Of a stretch of DNA of 64,000 nt, positions 45,062-55,966 are shown piece by piece. The stretch is from contig CAVONB010000008.1 in NCBI GenBank assembly GCA_963697205.1, positions 310,001-374,000 on the forward strand, read 5' to 3'. The position numbers were made by a program, and so were the translations under genes. The stretch's first letter is position 1, and the number at the start of each line of letters is the position of its first letter. Below the pieces are notes generated by a model, which saw nothing but the letters and a program-made list of their open reading frames with translations, searched no databases and had not been told where the DNA came from. Source of the stretch: CAVONB01 sp963697205. Its GTDB lineage: Bacteria; Pseudomonadota; Alphaproteobacteria; Rhizobiales; Hyphomicrobiaceae.

Positions 45062-47320
45062 ATGATGCGTCAGTACGAACTCGTCGAGCGCGTTCAGACA
45101 TACGACCCTAATGCCGACGAGGCGCTGCTCAACCGCGCCTACGTCTACGCGATGAAGGCGCATGGTCATCAGACGCGGGCGTCGGGCGATCCCTACTTCT
45201 CGCATCCCCTCGAGGTCGCCGCGATCCTCACCGACCTGCAAGCTCGACGACGCGACGATCGTCGCCGCCCTCCTGCACGACGTTATCGAGGATACGGACG
45301 CCACACGAACCGAGATCGATCAGCTGTTCGGCAAGGAGATCGGCGCGCTCGTCGACGGGCTGACCAAGATCAAGAAGCTCGATCTCGTCAGCAAGAAAGC
45401 CGAGCAGGCCGAGAACTTCCGCAAGCTGCTGCTGGCGATCTCGAGCGATATCCGCGTGCTGCTCGTCAAGCTCGCCGATCGCCTGCACAACATGCGCACG
45501 CTCGAGCACATGAAGCCGGCGAGCCGCCAGCGCATCTCCCAGGAGACGCTCGACATCTATGCCCCGCTGGCGGGTCGCATGGGCATGCAGACGTTGCGCG
45601 AGGAATTGGAGGAACTGCGTTTCGCTGGCTGCATCCGGAGGCCTATGGGCGGCCCTGACCGACAAGCTCGCTGCCTTGCGCACGCGCAACCATGGCCTGG
45701 TCGAGGAGATCCAGCGCGCGCTGACGGAGAAGCTTGCCGGCGCCGGGATTACCGCCGACGTCACCGGGCGCGAGAAGAAGCCTTACTCCATCTGGCGCAA
45801 GATGGAGAACAAGCAGATCAGCCTCGAGCAGCTGTCGGACATCTATGGCTTCCGCATCGTCGACCGACAGCCTCGACGACTGCTATCGCGTGCTGGGCGT
45901 CGCGCACACGACTTGGCGGACCGTGCCAGGTCGCTTCAAGGACTACATCTCGACGCCCAAGCAGAACGGCTACCAGTCGCTTCACACCACCGTCGTCGGC
46001 CCGCGCCATCAGCGCGTCGAGATGCAGATCCGCACGCGCGAGATGCACCACGTCGCCGAGTACGGCGTCGCCGCCCACGCGCTCTACAAGGACGACGTCA
46101 ACGGCTCGGTTTCGGGCTGAGGTGGCACGTCTGGGCGACGATCCACGGACAGCGGCCCCTACATGTGGCTGCGCCATCTCGTCGAGACGCTGCTCGAGGG
46201 CAACAACCCCGAGGAGTTCCTCGAGCACACCAAGCTCGAGCTGTTCCAGGACCAGGTGTTCTGCTTCACGCCCAAGGGCCGCCTGATCGCGTTGCCGCGC
46301 GGCGCGACGCCGATCGACTTCGCCTACGCCGTGCACACCGACGTCGGCAACCACGCCGTCGGCGCCATCGTCAACGGCCGCCAGATGCCGCTCGACACCA
46401 AGCTGCGCAACGGCGACGAGGTGGAGATCCTGACCTCCCAGCACCCACCAGCCGCCGCCGGCCTGGGAAAAGATCGCCGTCACCGGGCGCGCCCGCGCCG
46501 CCATCCGCCGTGCGGCCCGCGAGGCGGTGCGCCGCCAGTACGGCGAGCTTGGCCGCCGCCTGCCGTCTCCGCCTTCGAGCGCGCCCGCATCGACTACACG
46601 GACGACAAGCTCAAGCGTGCTCTGCCGCGGCTCGCCCAGAAGTTCCGTCGAGGATGCGCTTGGCCGCGGTCGGACGCGGCGAGTTGCCCGTCGACCGATC
46701 GTGGTCAAGGCCGTGGCGCCCGAAGCCGCCGTCACCGAGCCGGTCCGGCCTGCCTATCGTCCGCGCAACCGCCACGATCACGGCCAGGGCCAGGAGGGTT
46801 GGTTCAATCTGACCAAGGTGCTGGAATCTGAAGTTCCGCATCGCTCAACCGCAACGAGGCCGGCCAGACGGGCGCCGGCGTACCGATCCGCGGCATTCAA
46901 GAATGACGTGCCGGTGACGCTTCGAGGACGGTGGCGCCGTGCCCGGCGATCGCATCGTCGGCGTGTTGATCCCGGGCGAGGGCATCCGGATCTTCCAGAT
47001 CCATTCGCCCCGCCTGCAAGGATTACGAGGCCGAGCGCTGGATCGACGTCACCTGGGACATCGACGCCGAACGGCCCGAGCGGTTTCCCGCGCGCCTGTC
47101 CGTGACCGCGCTCAACGAGCCGGGCACGCTGGCCCAGATCGCCCAGGTCATCGGCGAGGCCGACGGCAACATCGACAACCTGCGGATGATCTCGCGCGCC
47201 GTCGATTTCACCGTGATGCGGATCGAGGTCGAGGTCTGGGACCTCGCGCACCTGAACCAGATCATCGCGGGATTGAAGGAAAACGCCAACGTCAGCACGG
47301 TCGAGCGGCTATTCGAATGA
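45062..47320 (+). CDS. rsh: RelA/SpoT homologue (bifunctional ppGpp synthetase/hydrolase), frame-disrupted
   Basis: About 750 codons. In order: HD hydrolase domain (AAILTDL, LLHDVIEDTDAT, LVKLADRLHNMRTL), synthetase domain (RFKDYISTPKQNGYQSLHTTV, EMQIRTREMHHVAEYG), TGS domain (FCFTPKGRLIALPRGATPIDFAYA) and C-terminal ACT domain (LSVTALNEPGTLAQIAQVI). Both catalytic halves keep key residues, so it should make and degrade (p)ppGpp. The frame is broken at about a dozen places, for example near 45240, 45650, 45863, 46120, 46445 and 46660, each by one base, with normal residues between. I read this as sequence error in one essential gene. Confidence 0.9.
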
Positions 47321-47397
47321 CGGCGCCGGCTGCACGAGGCCATGACGGGCCGAAAGCCCAGCCGCCGTCCCGGCGGCGTGCGAAGCGAGCAGGAAAC

Positions 47398-48209
47398 ATG
47401 AGCCCATCGAAGCGGCCGGCCCATCTGCGGCTCGGCGTCAACATCGATCACGTCGCCACCATCCGCAATGCCCGCGGCGGTCGCCATCCCGATCCCGTGC
47501 GCGCCGCCCACATCGCCGTCGAGGCCGGCGCCGACGGCATCACCGCGCACCTGCGCGAGGATCGCCGCCACATCTCCGATGGCGACATTGCCCGGCTGAA
47601 GGCCGAGCTGACGCGCCCGCTCAATTTCGAGATGGCCGCGACGCCGGAAATGCTGGCGATCGCGCTGCCGACACATGCCGCATGCCTGCTGCCTCGTGCC
47701 CGAGCGGCGCGAGGAACGCACGACGGAAGGCGGCCTCGACGTCGTCGGCGGCGAAGCCGCGTCTGCAGCCGATACGTCGACGCAGCTGAAGGCGGCCGGC
47801 ATCCGCGTCTCGCTGTTCATCGAGCCCGATCCCGCAGCGATCGCAGCGGCCGCACGCCTGGCGCCGACGTCGTCGAATTGCACACCGGCCGCTACTGCGA
47901 GCTGCGCGCTCGAAGACGACGCCGCGAGCGTCGCCGCGCGAACTGGACGCGGCTTGCGACAGCGGCGGCGGCAGGCGCGGCGAGCCGGGCTCGGAGGTCC
48001 ACGCCGGCCATGGCCTGACCTACAACACCGTGGAGGCGGTCGCCCGGTCTGCCGCAGGTCGTCGAACTCAATATCGGCCATTTCCTGATCGGCGAGGCGA
48101 TCTTCGGCGGCCTGGGCCCGGCCGTCCGGCACATGCGCGCCCTGATGGATCGACGCCCGCGAGCACGCCGGCCGCCCTGCGGCGCGGTCGCGGGCGGGGC
48201 CGGTCATGA
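47398..48209 (+). CDS. pdxJ: Pyridoxine 5'-phosphate synthase, frame-disrupted
   Basis: About 260 codons. PdxJ closes the ring of pyridoxine phosphate from deoxyxylulose phosphate and an aminoacetone derivative in vitamin B6 synthesis. Visible segments: LGVNIDHVATIRNARGG, ITAHLREDRRHI, ACCLVPERREE, FIEPDP, VELHTGRYC and IGEAIFGGL. Frame breaks occur near 47670, 47865 and several places after 47900. The exact stop cannot be fixed; the end given is the TGA that overlaps the acpS start, the usual arrangement. Confidence 0.88.
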
Positions 48210-48621
48210 TCATCGGCCTCGGCAACGACATGATCGACATCCGCCGCATCGAGAAGACCCTCGAGCGCTTCGGCGATCGCTTCCTCGAGCGGGTCTTCAC
48301 GACCGTCGGAGCGCCAGAAGTCGGACCGCCGCGACCAGCGCGCAGCCTCCTACGCCAAGCGGTTCGCCGCCAAGGAAGCCTGCTCCAAGGCGCTCGGTAC
48401 CGGCTTGCGGCAGGGCGTGTTCTGGCGCGACATGGGCGTTGTCAACCTGCCCTCGGGACGGCCGACCCTGGTCCTGACCAACGGCGCCTTGCGCCAGCTT
48501 GCAGCGCATCACCCCTGAAGGTCACGAGGCGCGGATCGACCTCACCCTGACCGACGACTTCCCGCTCGCCCAGGCAATCGTCATCATTTCCGCCATTCCC
48601 TTGAAGCACGATGGGCGATGA
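48206..48621 (+). CDS. acpS: Holo-[acyl-carrier-protein] synthase, frame-disrupted
   Basis: About 138 codons. AcpS transfers the phosphopantetheine arm from CoA to acyl carrier protein. The motifs IGLGNDMIDIRRIE with the metal-binding Asp and RFAAKEACSKALGTG with the Glu are present, and the end (LTDDFPLAQAIVIIS) is normal. Two single-base insertions (near 48310 and 48500) break the frame. The start overlaps the pdxJ stop in the expected alphaproteobacterial order. Confidence 0.88.
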
Positions 48622-48814
48622 GGGGCCGTTGCGGCTCGGCGGCGGCTCAGTGGGTCCGGTTGCCGGGCCCTCGCCCGTCGCCCGGGCTGCGAGGGGCCCC
48701 CCGGGGCCCCCGGCGCGGCGTCATTTGCGTGGTGGAGCGGAACTCGCTATAGCGGCGACGTCCGGCGGTCGACAGGGAAGGGGTTTCATCCTGTCCCGGA
48801 GCTAGGAGCAGGGC

Positions 48815-49587
48815 ATGAGCCTGAACACTGATGCGAACAAGTCCGGCACAAGCGGCTGGGGCGAGAGCATCAAGATCATCCTGCAGGCCCTGGCGATCGC
48901 CATGGTCGTGCGGGTGTTCTTCTATCAGCCGTTCAATATTCCATCCGGCTCGATGAAGGACACGCTGCTGGTCGGCGACTACCTGTTCGTCTCAAAGCTG
49001 TCCTACGGCTACAGCCGCTACTCGTTCCCGATGGGCTACAACCTGTTCTCCGGCCGCATGTTCGCCAGCCAGCCCAAGCGCGGCGACGTGGCCGTCTTCA
49101 AGCTGCCGCGCGACAACTCGACCGACTACATCAAGCGCGTCATCGGTCTGCCCGGCGACGAGATCCAGATGCGCGCCGGCGTCCTCTACATCAACGGCAA
49201 GGCCGTGCCCAAGAAGCGGGTCGGCGACTTCGTCACCCGCGAGGAAGGCGGCCCCGCGCGCCGCATCGCCCGCTTCGAGGAGACGCTTGCCCGAAGGCCG
49301 TAAGTATTTCGTGCTCGACAGCGAGGCCGAACGGCCAGTTCGACAATACCGCGATCTACAAGGTGCCGCCCGGCCACTACTTCATGATGGGCGACAACCG
49401 CGACAACTCCACCGACAGCCGCGCGCTATGGAATGTCGGCTACGTGCCGTTTGACAATTTCGTCGGGCGCGCGGAGATCATATTCTTCTCCGCCGCCGTC
49501 GACGAGCCTGGCGCCTTTTCCTTGTGGCGCCCCTGGACTTGGCCGATCGACATTCGTTGGAACCGCTTTTTCGGATTGGTGCGCTGA
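48815..49587 (+). CDS. lepB: Signal peptidase I, frame-disrupted
   Basis: About 257 codons. LepB cuts signal peptides from exported proteins at the periplasmic side. One N-terminal membrane helix (about residues 20-40) is followed by the catalytic Ser in NIPSGSMKDTLLVGDY and Lys in YIKRVIGLPGDE; the C-terminal MGDNRDNSTDSR motif is intact. Two one-base insertions (near 49288 and 49329) break the frame between the Lys box and the last box. The frame ends at 49587, six bases before rnc. Confidence 0.92.
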
Positions 49588-49592
49588 TCAAC

Positions 49593-50300
49593 GTGAGACG
49601 GGCGCGGAAATATAAAGATCTGGAAACCGCGCTGGGCTACCGTTTCAAGAGCGAGCCCATGCTGGAGCGCGCGCTGACCCACGCCAGCGTGCGCTCGGCC
49701 AAAGGTCCGCGCCAGGACAACGAGCGCCTCGAGTTCGTCGGCGACCGCGTGCTGGGCCTCGCCATCGCCGAACAGTTGAGCGAAGCCTTCCCGCAGGCCA
49801 CTGAGGGCGACCTGGCGCGCCGCTACAATCGACTCGTCCGCGGCCAGACCTGCGCCGCGGTCGCCCGCCACATCGATCTCGGCCAATACCTGATCCTGTC
49901 CGACAGCGAGGCCGAGAGCGGCGGGCGCGACAAGGACACCATCCTTGCCGACGCGATGGAAGCTGTGCTCGGCGCCATCTTCCTCGAGGCCGGTTTCGAC
50001 AAGGCCTGCGCGGTCGTGCGAACGCTGTGGTCGCATTTCTCGACCGGCCAGCCCCACGTCGGCGCCGACCCCAAGTCGGCCCTGCAGGAGTGGGCACAGG
50101 GCCAGGGCCTCGATCTGCCGCACTATGTCGAGGTGGCGCGCAAGGGACCCGATCACGCCCCGCGGTTCACCGCCGAGGTTCGGATCAACGGCCGCGCCCC
50201 CGCCCGCGGCGAGGGCGCGTCCAAGCGCGCTGCCGAGCAGTCGGCGGCGACCGCCATGCTGGCGCGTGAAGGCGTTTGGAAGGCCGGGGCAAGCGAGTGA
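49593..50300 (+). CDS. rnc: Ribonuclease III
   Basis: 235 residues. RNase III cuts double-stranded RNA, including rRNA precursors. The signature NERLEFVGDRVLGLAIAE and the second acidic helix DTILADAMEAVLGAIFLEAG form the catalytic site; a double-stranded RNA-binding domain fills the C-terminus (DPKSALQEWAQGQGL onward). The GTG at 49593 is proposed because it lies just after the lepB stop and gives the normal length. Frame intact. Confidence 0.93.
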   Translation: MRRARKYKDLETALGYRFKSEPMLERALTHASVRSAKGPRQDNERLEFVGDRVLGLAIAEQLSEAFPQATEGDLARRYNRLVRGQTCAAVARHIDLGQYLILSDSEAESGGRDKDTILADAMEAVLGAIFLEAGFDKACAVVRTLWSHFSTGQPHVGADPKSALQEWAQGQGLDLPHYVEVARKGPDHAPRFTAEVRINGRAPARGEGASKRAAEQSAATAMLAREGVWKAGASE

Positions 50301-50361
50301 TCGCGAATTCGTCACCCGATCTCCTTTCCCGGCATCGCCACTTGCCATATCGTCTCCCGTT

Positions 50362-51338
50362 ATGAGCGAACCCGAGCCCCAGCCCGCCGACAGCGCCGCA
50401 GCCAATCCCGTTGCAGGCGGGCCGGACCCCGGCGCCGCACAAACGCGCTGCGGCTTCGTCGCCGTCATCGGCGCGCCGAATGCCGGCAAGTCGACCCTCG
50501 TCAACGCCCTCGTCGGCGCCAAGGTGACCATCGTCTCCCACAAGGTGCAGACGACGCGCATGCCGATCCGCGGCATCGCCGTGGAGGGTGCAAGCCAGCT
50601 CGTCTTCGTCGATACGCCCGGCATCTTCCGCCCGCGCCGGAGGCTCGACCGCGCCATGGTCGATGCCGCCTGGGGGCGGGCTGCAGATGCCGATATCGTG
50701 GCGCTGATGGTCGATGCCCAAAAAGGCATCGACGAGGACGTAGAGCGCATACTCGACAAGATCGAGGCTGCCGCACGCGTTCGCGTCCTGATCGTCAACA
50801 AGGTCGACCGCGTCGAGGAAAAGGAGCGGCTCCTGGCGCTTGTGGCATTGTTGACGGCAACGGTCGGCTTCGATCGCGTGTTTCATGATCTCTGCGCTTG
50901 AGTGGGTCGGGTGTCGACGACGTGCGCACGTTCTTTGCCGAGCACGTGCCGCCGGGCCCCTGGCACTATCCCGCCGACGACATCTCGGATGCGCCTATGC
51001 GCGTCCTCGCCGCCGAGATCACGCGCGAGAAGATCTACGAGCGCCTGCACCAGGAGCTGCCCTACGCTGCCACGGTCGAGACCACGTCCTGGCAGGAGCG
51101 GCGCGACAAGTCAGTGCGCATCGAGCAGACGATCTTTGTCGAGCGCGACAGCCAGCGCGCCATCGTGCTGGGCAAGGGCGGACGTGCGATCAAGCAGATC
51201 TCCACCGCCGCCCGCGAGGAGCTGGCCACCATTCTGGAGCGGCCTGTGCATCTGTTCCTGCATGTCAAAGTCCGCGAGAACTGGTCAGATGATCCCGAAC
51301 GCTATCGCGAGATGGGCCTGGAGTTTCCGAAGGATTAG
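50362..51338 (+). CDS. era: GTPase Era, frame-disrupted
   Basis: About 325 codons. Era binds 16S rRNA and controls small-subunit maturation. The G domain has GAPNAGKST, a DTPG box and NKVD; the C-terminal KH domain has VLGKGGRAIKQIS. Two one-base insertions (near 50884 and 50899) break the frame between the G and KH domains, where the joined reading MISALSGSGVDDV is standard for Era. An N-terminal extension of about 25 residues before the G domain is Pro/Ala rich. Confidence 0.92.
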
Positions 51339-51357
51339 CCCTCAGGCCCCGCCCGCC

Positions 51358-51699
51358 ATGATCCTACTTGCTGTGCTCGCCGCCTGTGCGACCGGTGCAG
51401 CAGGCGAGGCCTGCGCGGCCGTGCGGCTTTGTGAGGCAAGCGTCTCCAGCGGCCTCAAGACGGCCGCGACGGAACAGGAGGCGCGGCGCCGGGCGATGGC
51501 GGCCTGGGTCGCTGCGGCCGGCCGGCACGGTGCAGGCTACACGAGCTGGCGGCTGGCTGTGGGCAAGCACTTCTCTTGTGCCCGCACGTCCGACGGCAAG
51601 GCCCAGTGCCTGGCCAAGGCCGAGCCGTGCACGATCGCGCAAAAGCCACCGTCGCCGGGCCTCGTCCCGGAGCGAAAGACGCCGGGCATTGACGGCTAG
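51358..51699 (+). CDS. Small secreted Cys-containing protein, unknown
   Basis: 113 residues. A signal peptide-like start (MILLAVLAACATGAAG) with a Cys near residue 10 could also be a lipoprotein signal, since LAAC resembles a lipobox. The mature part has several more Cys residues that may form disulfides and is Ala/Arg rich. It lies between era and recO, where other alphaproteobacteria have no common gene. No family was recognised. Confidence 0.6.
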   Translation: MILLAVLAACATGAAGEACAAVRLCEASVSSGLKTAATEQEARRRAMAAWVAAAGRHGAGYTSWRLAVGKHFSCARTSDGKAQCLAKAEPCTIAQKPPSPGLVPERKTPGIDG

Positions 51700-51761
51700 C
51701 CAGCCCCGCCTGTTGCACGCGGCACATGGTTTCGCCGCGACTCCTCGGCTAAGCTCCGGTC

Positions 51762-52484
51762 ATGAACTGGTCCGACGAAGCCATCGTTCTGAGCGTCAAG
51801 TCGCACGGCGAGACCGCAGCCGTCGTCGAGCTTTTGACGCGCGCGCACGGGAGGCACATGGGCTTCGTCCATGGCGGCCGCTCGCGGCGGCTGAGGCCCG
51901 TCCTGCAGATCGGCAACCACGTCGACGCGACTTGGCGGGCGCGCCTGTCCGAACAGCTGGGCCATGTCTCCGTGGAGCTGCGCCGCGGCTATGCGGCCGA
52001 GGCCATGGAAGATCCCGCAGCGCTGGCCGGCCTGACCTCGCTCACCACGCTGACGCGTCTGCTGCCCGAGCGCGATCCCCATCCCAGCCTCTACGAGGTC
52101 ACGCTGTTCGTGCTCGGCTTCCTCGACGACGCGAGCGTCTGGCCCGCCCTGATGGTGCGCTGGGAGCTGGCCTTGCTCGAGGAATTGGGCTTCGGGCTCG
52201 ACCTGACCCAGTGTGCGGCGACCGGCAGCAACGACGCGCTGGCCTATGTGTCGCCAAAGTCCGGCCGCGCGGTATCGCTGTCGGCGGGCGAGCCCTACCG
52301 GGACAAGCTGCTGGCGCTGCCGCGGTTCCTGGCCGGCGGCGGCGGCGGCGCCACCGCCGAGGATGTCCGGCGCGGCTTCGAGCTGACGGGATATTTTCTC
52401 CACACGCGGGTGCTGGCGCCCAACGGACAGACCCTGCCGGATGCGCGTCGTCGGATGGTCGAGCTGGCCGACGCGACTGCCTGA
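51762..52484 (+). CDS. recO: DNA repair protein RecO
   Basis: 240 residues. RecO helps load RecA at gaps. It begins with the OB-fold segment SDEAIVLSVKSHGETAAVVELLT and has the later WELALLEELGFGLDLTQCAATG, where many relatives carry a zinc Cys set; only one Cys is present here. Frame intact and length normal. It follows era as in most alphaproteobacteria. Confidence 0.92.
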   Translation: MNWSDEAIVLSVKSHGETAAVVELLTRAHGRHMGFVHGGRSRRLRPVLQIGNHVDATWRARLSEQLGHVSVELRRGYAAEAMEDPAALAGLTSLTTLTRLLPERDPHPSLYEVTLFVLGFLDDASVWPALMVRWELALLEELGFGLDLTQCAATGSNDALAYVSPKSGRAVSLSAGEPYRDKLLALPRFLAGGGGGATAEDVRRGFELTGYFLHTRVLAPNGQTLPDARRRMVELADATA

Positions 52485-52531
52485 TCCATGGACACTGATC
52501 CACCCGCCGGATCTGCGCGCAAGGCGCCGCG

Positions 52532-53245
52532 CTAAGGCACCCGTTCTTTCTGGCTGACGAGAATGCGCACGCCGCCGCCGCCCGACGCCTTTTCGATCGT
52601 GTAGACGTCGCCGTCGCGCGCGGTGTAGCTGCCCTTCAGGACCTGCGCGCGCGCACCCGTTCCCGACTTCAGGAATACGACCTCGCCGGGCAGGCAGGCG
52701 GTGTGCACGATGCCGAGACCGGGCTTCAGGTCGTGCTGATCGCCTCCGAACGTGTAGGTCACCGGCACCGGGGACGCGTTCGACACCTGGAACTCGTAGG
52801 CCATTGCCTTGGGTCGTCCGAAGATCTGGACCGCGATGAACTTGGGGTCGCGCTCTGGACCCTGTGCGATGGCGACGCCGATGTCATTGGCGTGGGGCGA
52901 CAGCATGTTCTTGCGGTGGCCCGGCGAGTTGATCCAGCCTTCCACCATCCGTCGGGCGAGGTCTCGCGTCTCGAAACCGGCGCTGGATTGATTGAGCGCG
53001 AGGTTCTCCGCCACATAGCAGATGCGATAGCCGGCGGTCTCCACGCGTTCGGCCGGCCGCCGCCCATCCGCCTCGTGCGCGAACGTGCCCGTCCGCGCCA
53101 TGTAGCGGGCGAACGCGCGCGCGGCATTGGCCAGCTTTGGCTCCGGCGTGACCGCGCCGAGGCCGTTCTTCTGGCGGAACGCGTTCGTCATTTCGACGAT
53201 CGCGATCTCGGCCTTGGCGATGTCGGGTACCACGGCGGCGGGCAT
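52532..53245 (-). CDS. CAP (SCP/PR1-like) domain protein
   Basis: 237 residues. The CAP fold covers about residues 15-145, with MTNAFRQKNGLGAV, FAHEADGRRPAERVE, MVEGWINSPGHRKNML and GVAIAQGP in the family order. A C-terminal part of about 90 residues follows, ending KASGGGGVRILVSQ. CAP proteins are usually secreted, but no signal peptide precedes the domain here, so either the start lies upstream beyond a frame break or it is cytoplasmic. The ATG overlaps the stop of a PIN-like remnant. Confidence 0.82.
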   Translation of the reverse strand: MPAAVVPDIAKAEIAIVEMTNAFRQKNGLGAVTPEPKLANAARAFARYMARTGTFAHEADGRRPAERVETAGYRICYVAENLALNQSSAGFETRDLARRMVEGWINSPGHRKNMLSPHANDIGVAIAQGPERDPKFIAVQIFGRPKAMAYEFQVSNASPVPVTYTFGGDQHDLKPGLGIVHTACLPGEVVFLKSGTGARAQVLKGSYTARDGDVYTIEKASGGGGVRILVSQKERVP

Positions 53246-53410
53246 CAGGGGGCGTTGAACTCCGCGAGACGGACGATGTGACCATGGCTGGCGGCTTTGG
53301 CGAAATAGCGGTCGTCCGCGGTCACCAGCGTGGCATCCACACCGGAACAGGACCGGCTGAACGCCAAAAGGATGGGGCCATTGCGGCCTCCTGCCAAGTC
53401 CGTGTTGGCA
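53245..53410 (-). pseudogene. PIN-domain toxin C-terminal remnant
   Basis: The last 25-30 codons of a minus-strand frame resemble the end of a VapC-type PIN domain: ATLVTADDRYFAKAA followed by a short strand and stop. The rest of a PIN domain is not recognisable upstream and would run into the parC start region (53516 on the opposite strand). No antitoxin gene is near. The upstream limit given is approximate. It may instead be a chance likeness. Confidence 0.4.
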
Positions 53411-53515
53411 TTCTGCCTGGAGACCGATTGGATGGCTGTGGATGCAACGCGAAGGCGGGCGACCTGTGACCCTGGGGCTCTTGAGCGTACGTCCGTCGCG
53501 AAGTAGGGGAAATCC

Positions 53516-55775
53516 ATGAGCGACAAACCGATTCTGCCCCCCGGCGACGGCCAACCGCCGCCCACGCCGATCAATCTCAAGGACGCGCTGGAGGAGCGGT
53601 ATCTCTCCTATGCGCTCTCCACCATCATGGGCCGTGCGCTGCCCGACGTGCGCGACGGCCTGAAGCCGGTGCATCGGCGCATCCTCTATGCCATGCGCGA
53701 GCTGAAGCTGGGCAGCGACGAGGCCTACAAGAAGTGCGCGCGCGTCGTCGGCGACGTCATCGGCAAGTACCACCCCCACGGCGACCAGGCCATCTACGAC
53801 GCGCTGGTGCGTCTCGCCCAGGACTTCGCGCAGCGCTATCCGCTGGTCGATGGCCAGGGCAACTTCGGCAACATCGACGGCGATAACGCCGCCGCCTACC
53901 GCTATACGGAAGCGCGATTGACGCAAACCGCGGAGCGGTTGCTGGCCGCAATCGACGACGACACCGTCGACTTCCGCGACACGTTCAACGGCGAGGACAC
54001 TGAGCCCGCCGTCCTTCCCGCAGCGTTCCCCAACCTGCTGGCGAACGGCTCGTCCGGCATCGCCGTCGGCATGGCGACGAACATCCCGCCGCACAATGCC
54101 GAGGAGCTGTGCAACGCGCTGTTGCACCTCATCAAGCATCCCAATGCCACGATCGAGAAGCTCGTCGAGTTCATTCCCGGACCGGACTTTCCGACCGGCG
54201 GCGTGCTGGTCGAGCCCCGCGAACAGATTTTGGAGGCCTACCGCACCGGCCGCGGCGGCTTCCGCTTGCGCGCCAATTGGCAGAAGGAGGACACTGGGTC
54301 GCGGCGGCTACCAGATCGTCGTCACCGAGATCCCGTATCAGGTGCAGAAGGCGAAGCTGATCGAGCGCATCGCCGAGTTGATGACCGAGAAGAAGCTGCC
54401 GCTGCTCGGCGACGTGCGCGACGAGAGCGCCGAAGAGATCCGGCTCGTACTCGAGCCGAAGAGCCGCACCGTCGACCCGGTCCTGCTGATGGAGAGCCTG
54501 TTCAAGCTGACCGAGCTCGAAGTCCGCTTCGGGCTCAACATGAACGTCCTGTCCGGCGGCCAGATCCCCAACGTGCTGTCGCTGAAGGACGTGCTCAAGC
54601 AGTGGCTCGAGCACCGTATCGAGGTGCTGATCCGGCGCTCCGAGTTCCGCAAGAAGAAGATCGAGCATCGCCTGGAAGTGCTCGACGGCTACCTGATCGC
54701 CTACCTCAACATCGACGAGGTCATCCGCATCGTCCGCTTCGAGGACGAGCCGAAGGCCAAGCTGATGAGCACGTTCAAGCTCACCGAGGTCCAGGCCGAA
54801 GCGATCCTCAACCTCCGCCTGCGTTCACTGTCCAAGCTGGAGGAGATGGAGATCCGCGCCGAGCACGAGAAGCTGACCAACGAGCTGAACGCCATCATCG
54901 CGCTTTTGGCTTCCGAAGACCTCCAGTGGCAGAAGGTGTCCGAGGAGGTCCGCGAGACGCGCGACGCCTACTCCAAGAAGACCGATCTCGGCCGCCGTCG
55001 CACGTCGTTTGCCGAGGCACCCGACATCGAGATCGATCTGGAAGCTGCCCTGATCGAGAAGGAGCCGATCACCGTGATCCTGTCCGAGAAGGGCTGGATC
55101 CGGACCATGAAAGGCCACGTGGAGGATCTGTCGCGGCTCGAATTCAAGCAGGGCGACGCTTTCAAGTTCGCTGTCCACGCCCAGACCACCGACAAGCTTC
55201 TCGTGTTCGCGACCAACGGTCATTTCTTCACGCTGGAAGCGAGCCAGCTGCCAGGCGGTCGCGGTCACGGCGAGCCCGTACGCCTGATGGTCGACGTCGA
55301 GGAAAACCACGACTTCGTCGATGTCTTCGTGCACGAGGCCGGCCGCAAGCTGCTGGTCGCGTCCACCGGCGGCTATGGCTTCGTCGTGCCTGAAGACGAG
55401 GTCGTCGCCTCCACCCGCAAGGGCAAGCAGGTGCTCAACGTCGCCGCCGACGAGGAGGCGTGCGTGTGCGTGCCCGTTGCCGGCGATCACGTCGCCACAA
55501 TCGGCGACAACCGCAAGATGCTGATCTTCCCGCTGGCCGACCTGCCCGAGATGACTCGCGGCAAGGGCGTGATCCTTCAGCGCTTCAAGGACGGCGGGCT
55601 GTCGGATGTTCGCGTGTTCGCACGCAAGGAGGGCCTGACTTGGCTTGACGCTGCGGGGCGGACATACTCGCTTGTCTGGTCGGAGCTGAAGGATTGGGTC
55701 GGCCAGCGCGCGCAATCGGGCCAGTTGGCGCCCAAGGGCTTCCCCCGCTCCAACCGTTTCGGAGATGCGTTCTGA
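53516..55775 (+). CDS. parC: DNA topoisomerase IV subunit A, frame-disrupted
   Basis: About 753 codons. ParC cuts and rejoins DNA to unlink daughter chromosomes. The winged-helix domain has GDVIGKYHPHGDQAIYDALVR and the catalytic Tyr in AAYRYTEAR; the coiled-coil region and the C-terminal beta-pinwheel with GHFFTLEASQLPGGRGHGEP follow. ParC rather than GyrA is indicated because the canonical GyrA box is absent. One inserted base near 54297 breaks the frame. Frame and residues on both sides are typical. Confidence 0.9.
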
Positions 55776-55966
55776 GGTTTCCGTGGGCCTGGCCCGCAAG
55801 GCTGGTCTTCGCGGAAGGCGGCGTGGCGATGTGGCTGAAAAGCCTCGGGGAAAGCGCTGTCCGCCAACCCGAAGGCTGACAACGCGGACGGTCTCGGCTA
55901 CAGGGAAGTGACGACGCCGGACGAGCGGCAGACGTCTGTGGACGGGTAGAGGGCGTGGACCGGAGC

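Noticed and set aside
45062..54310. Programmed frameshifting as explanation for the broken genes
   Set aside because: The breaks occur at ordinary, non-slippery sequences and in many unrelated genes close together, with both insertions and deletions.
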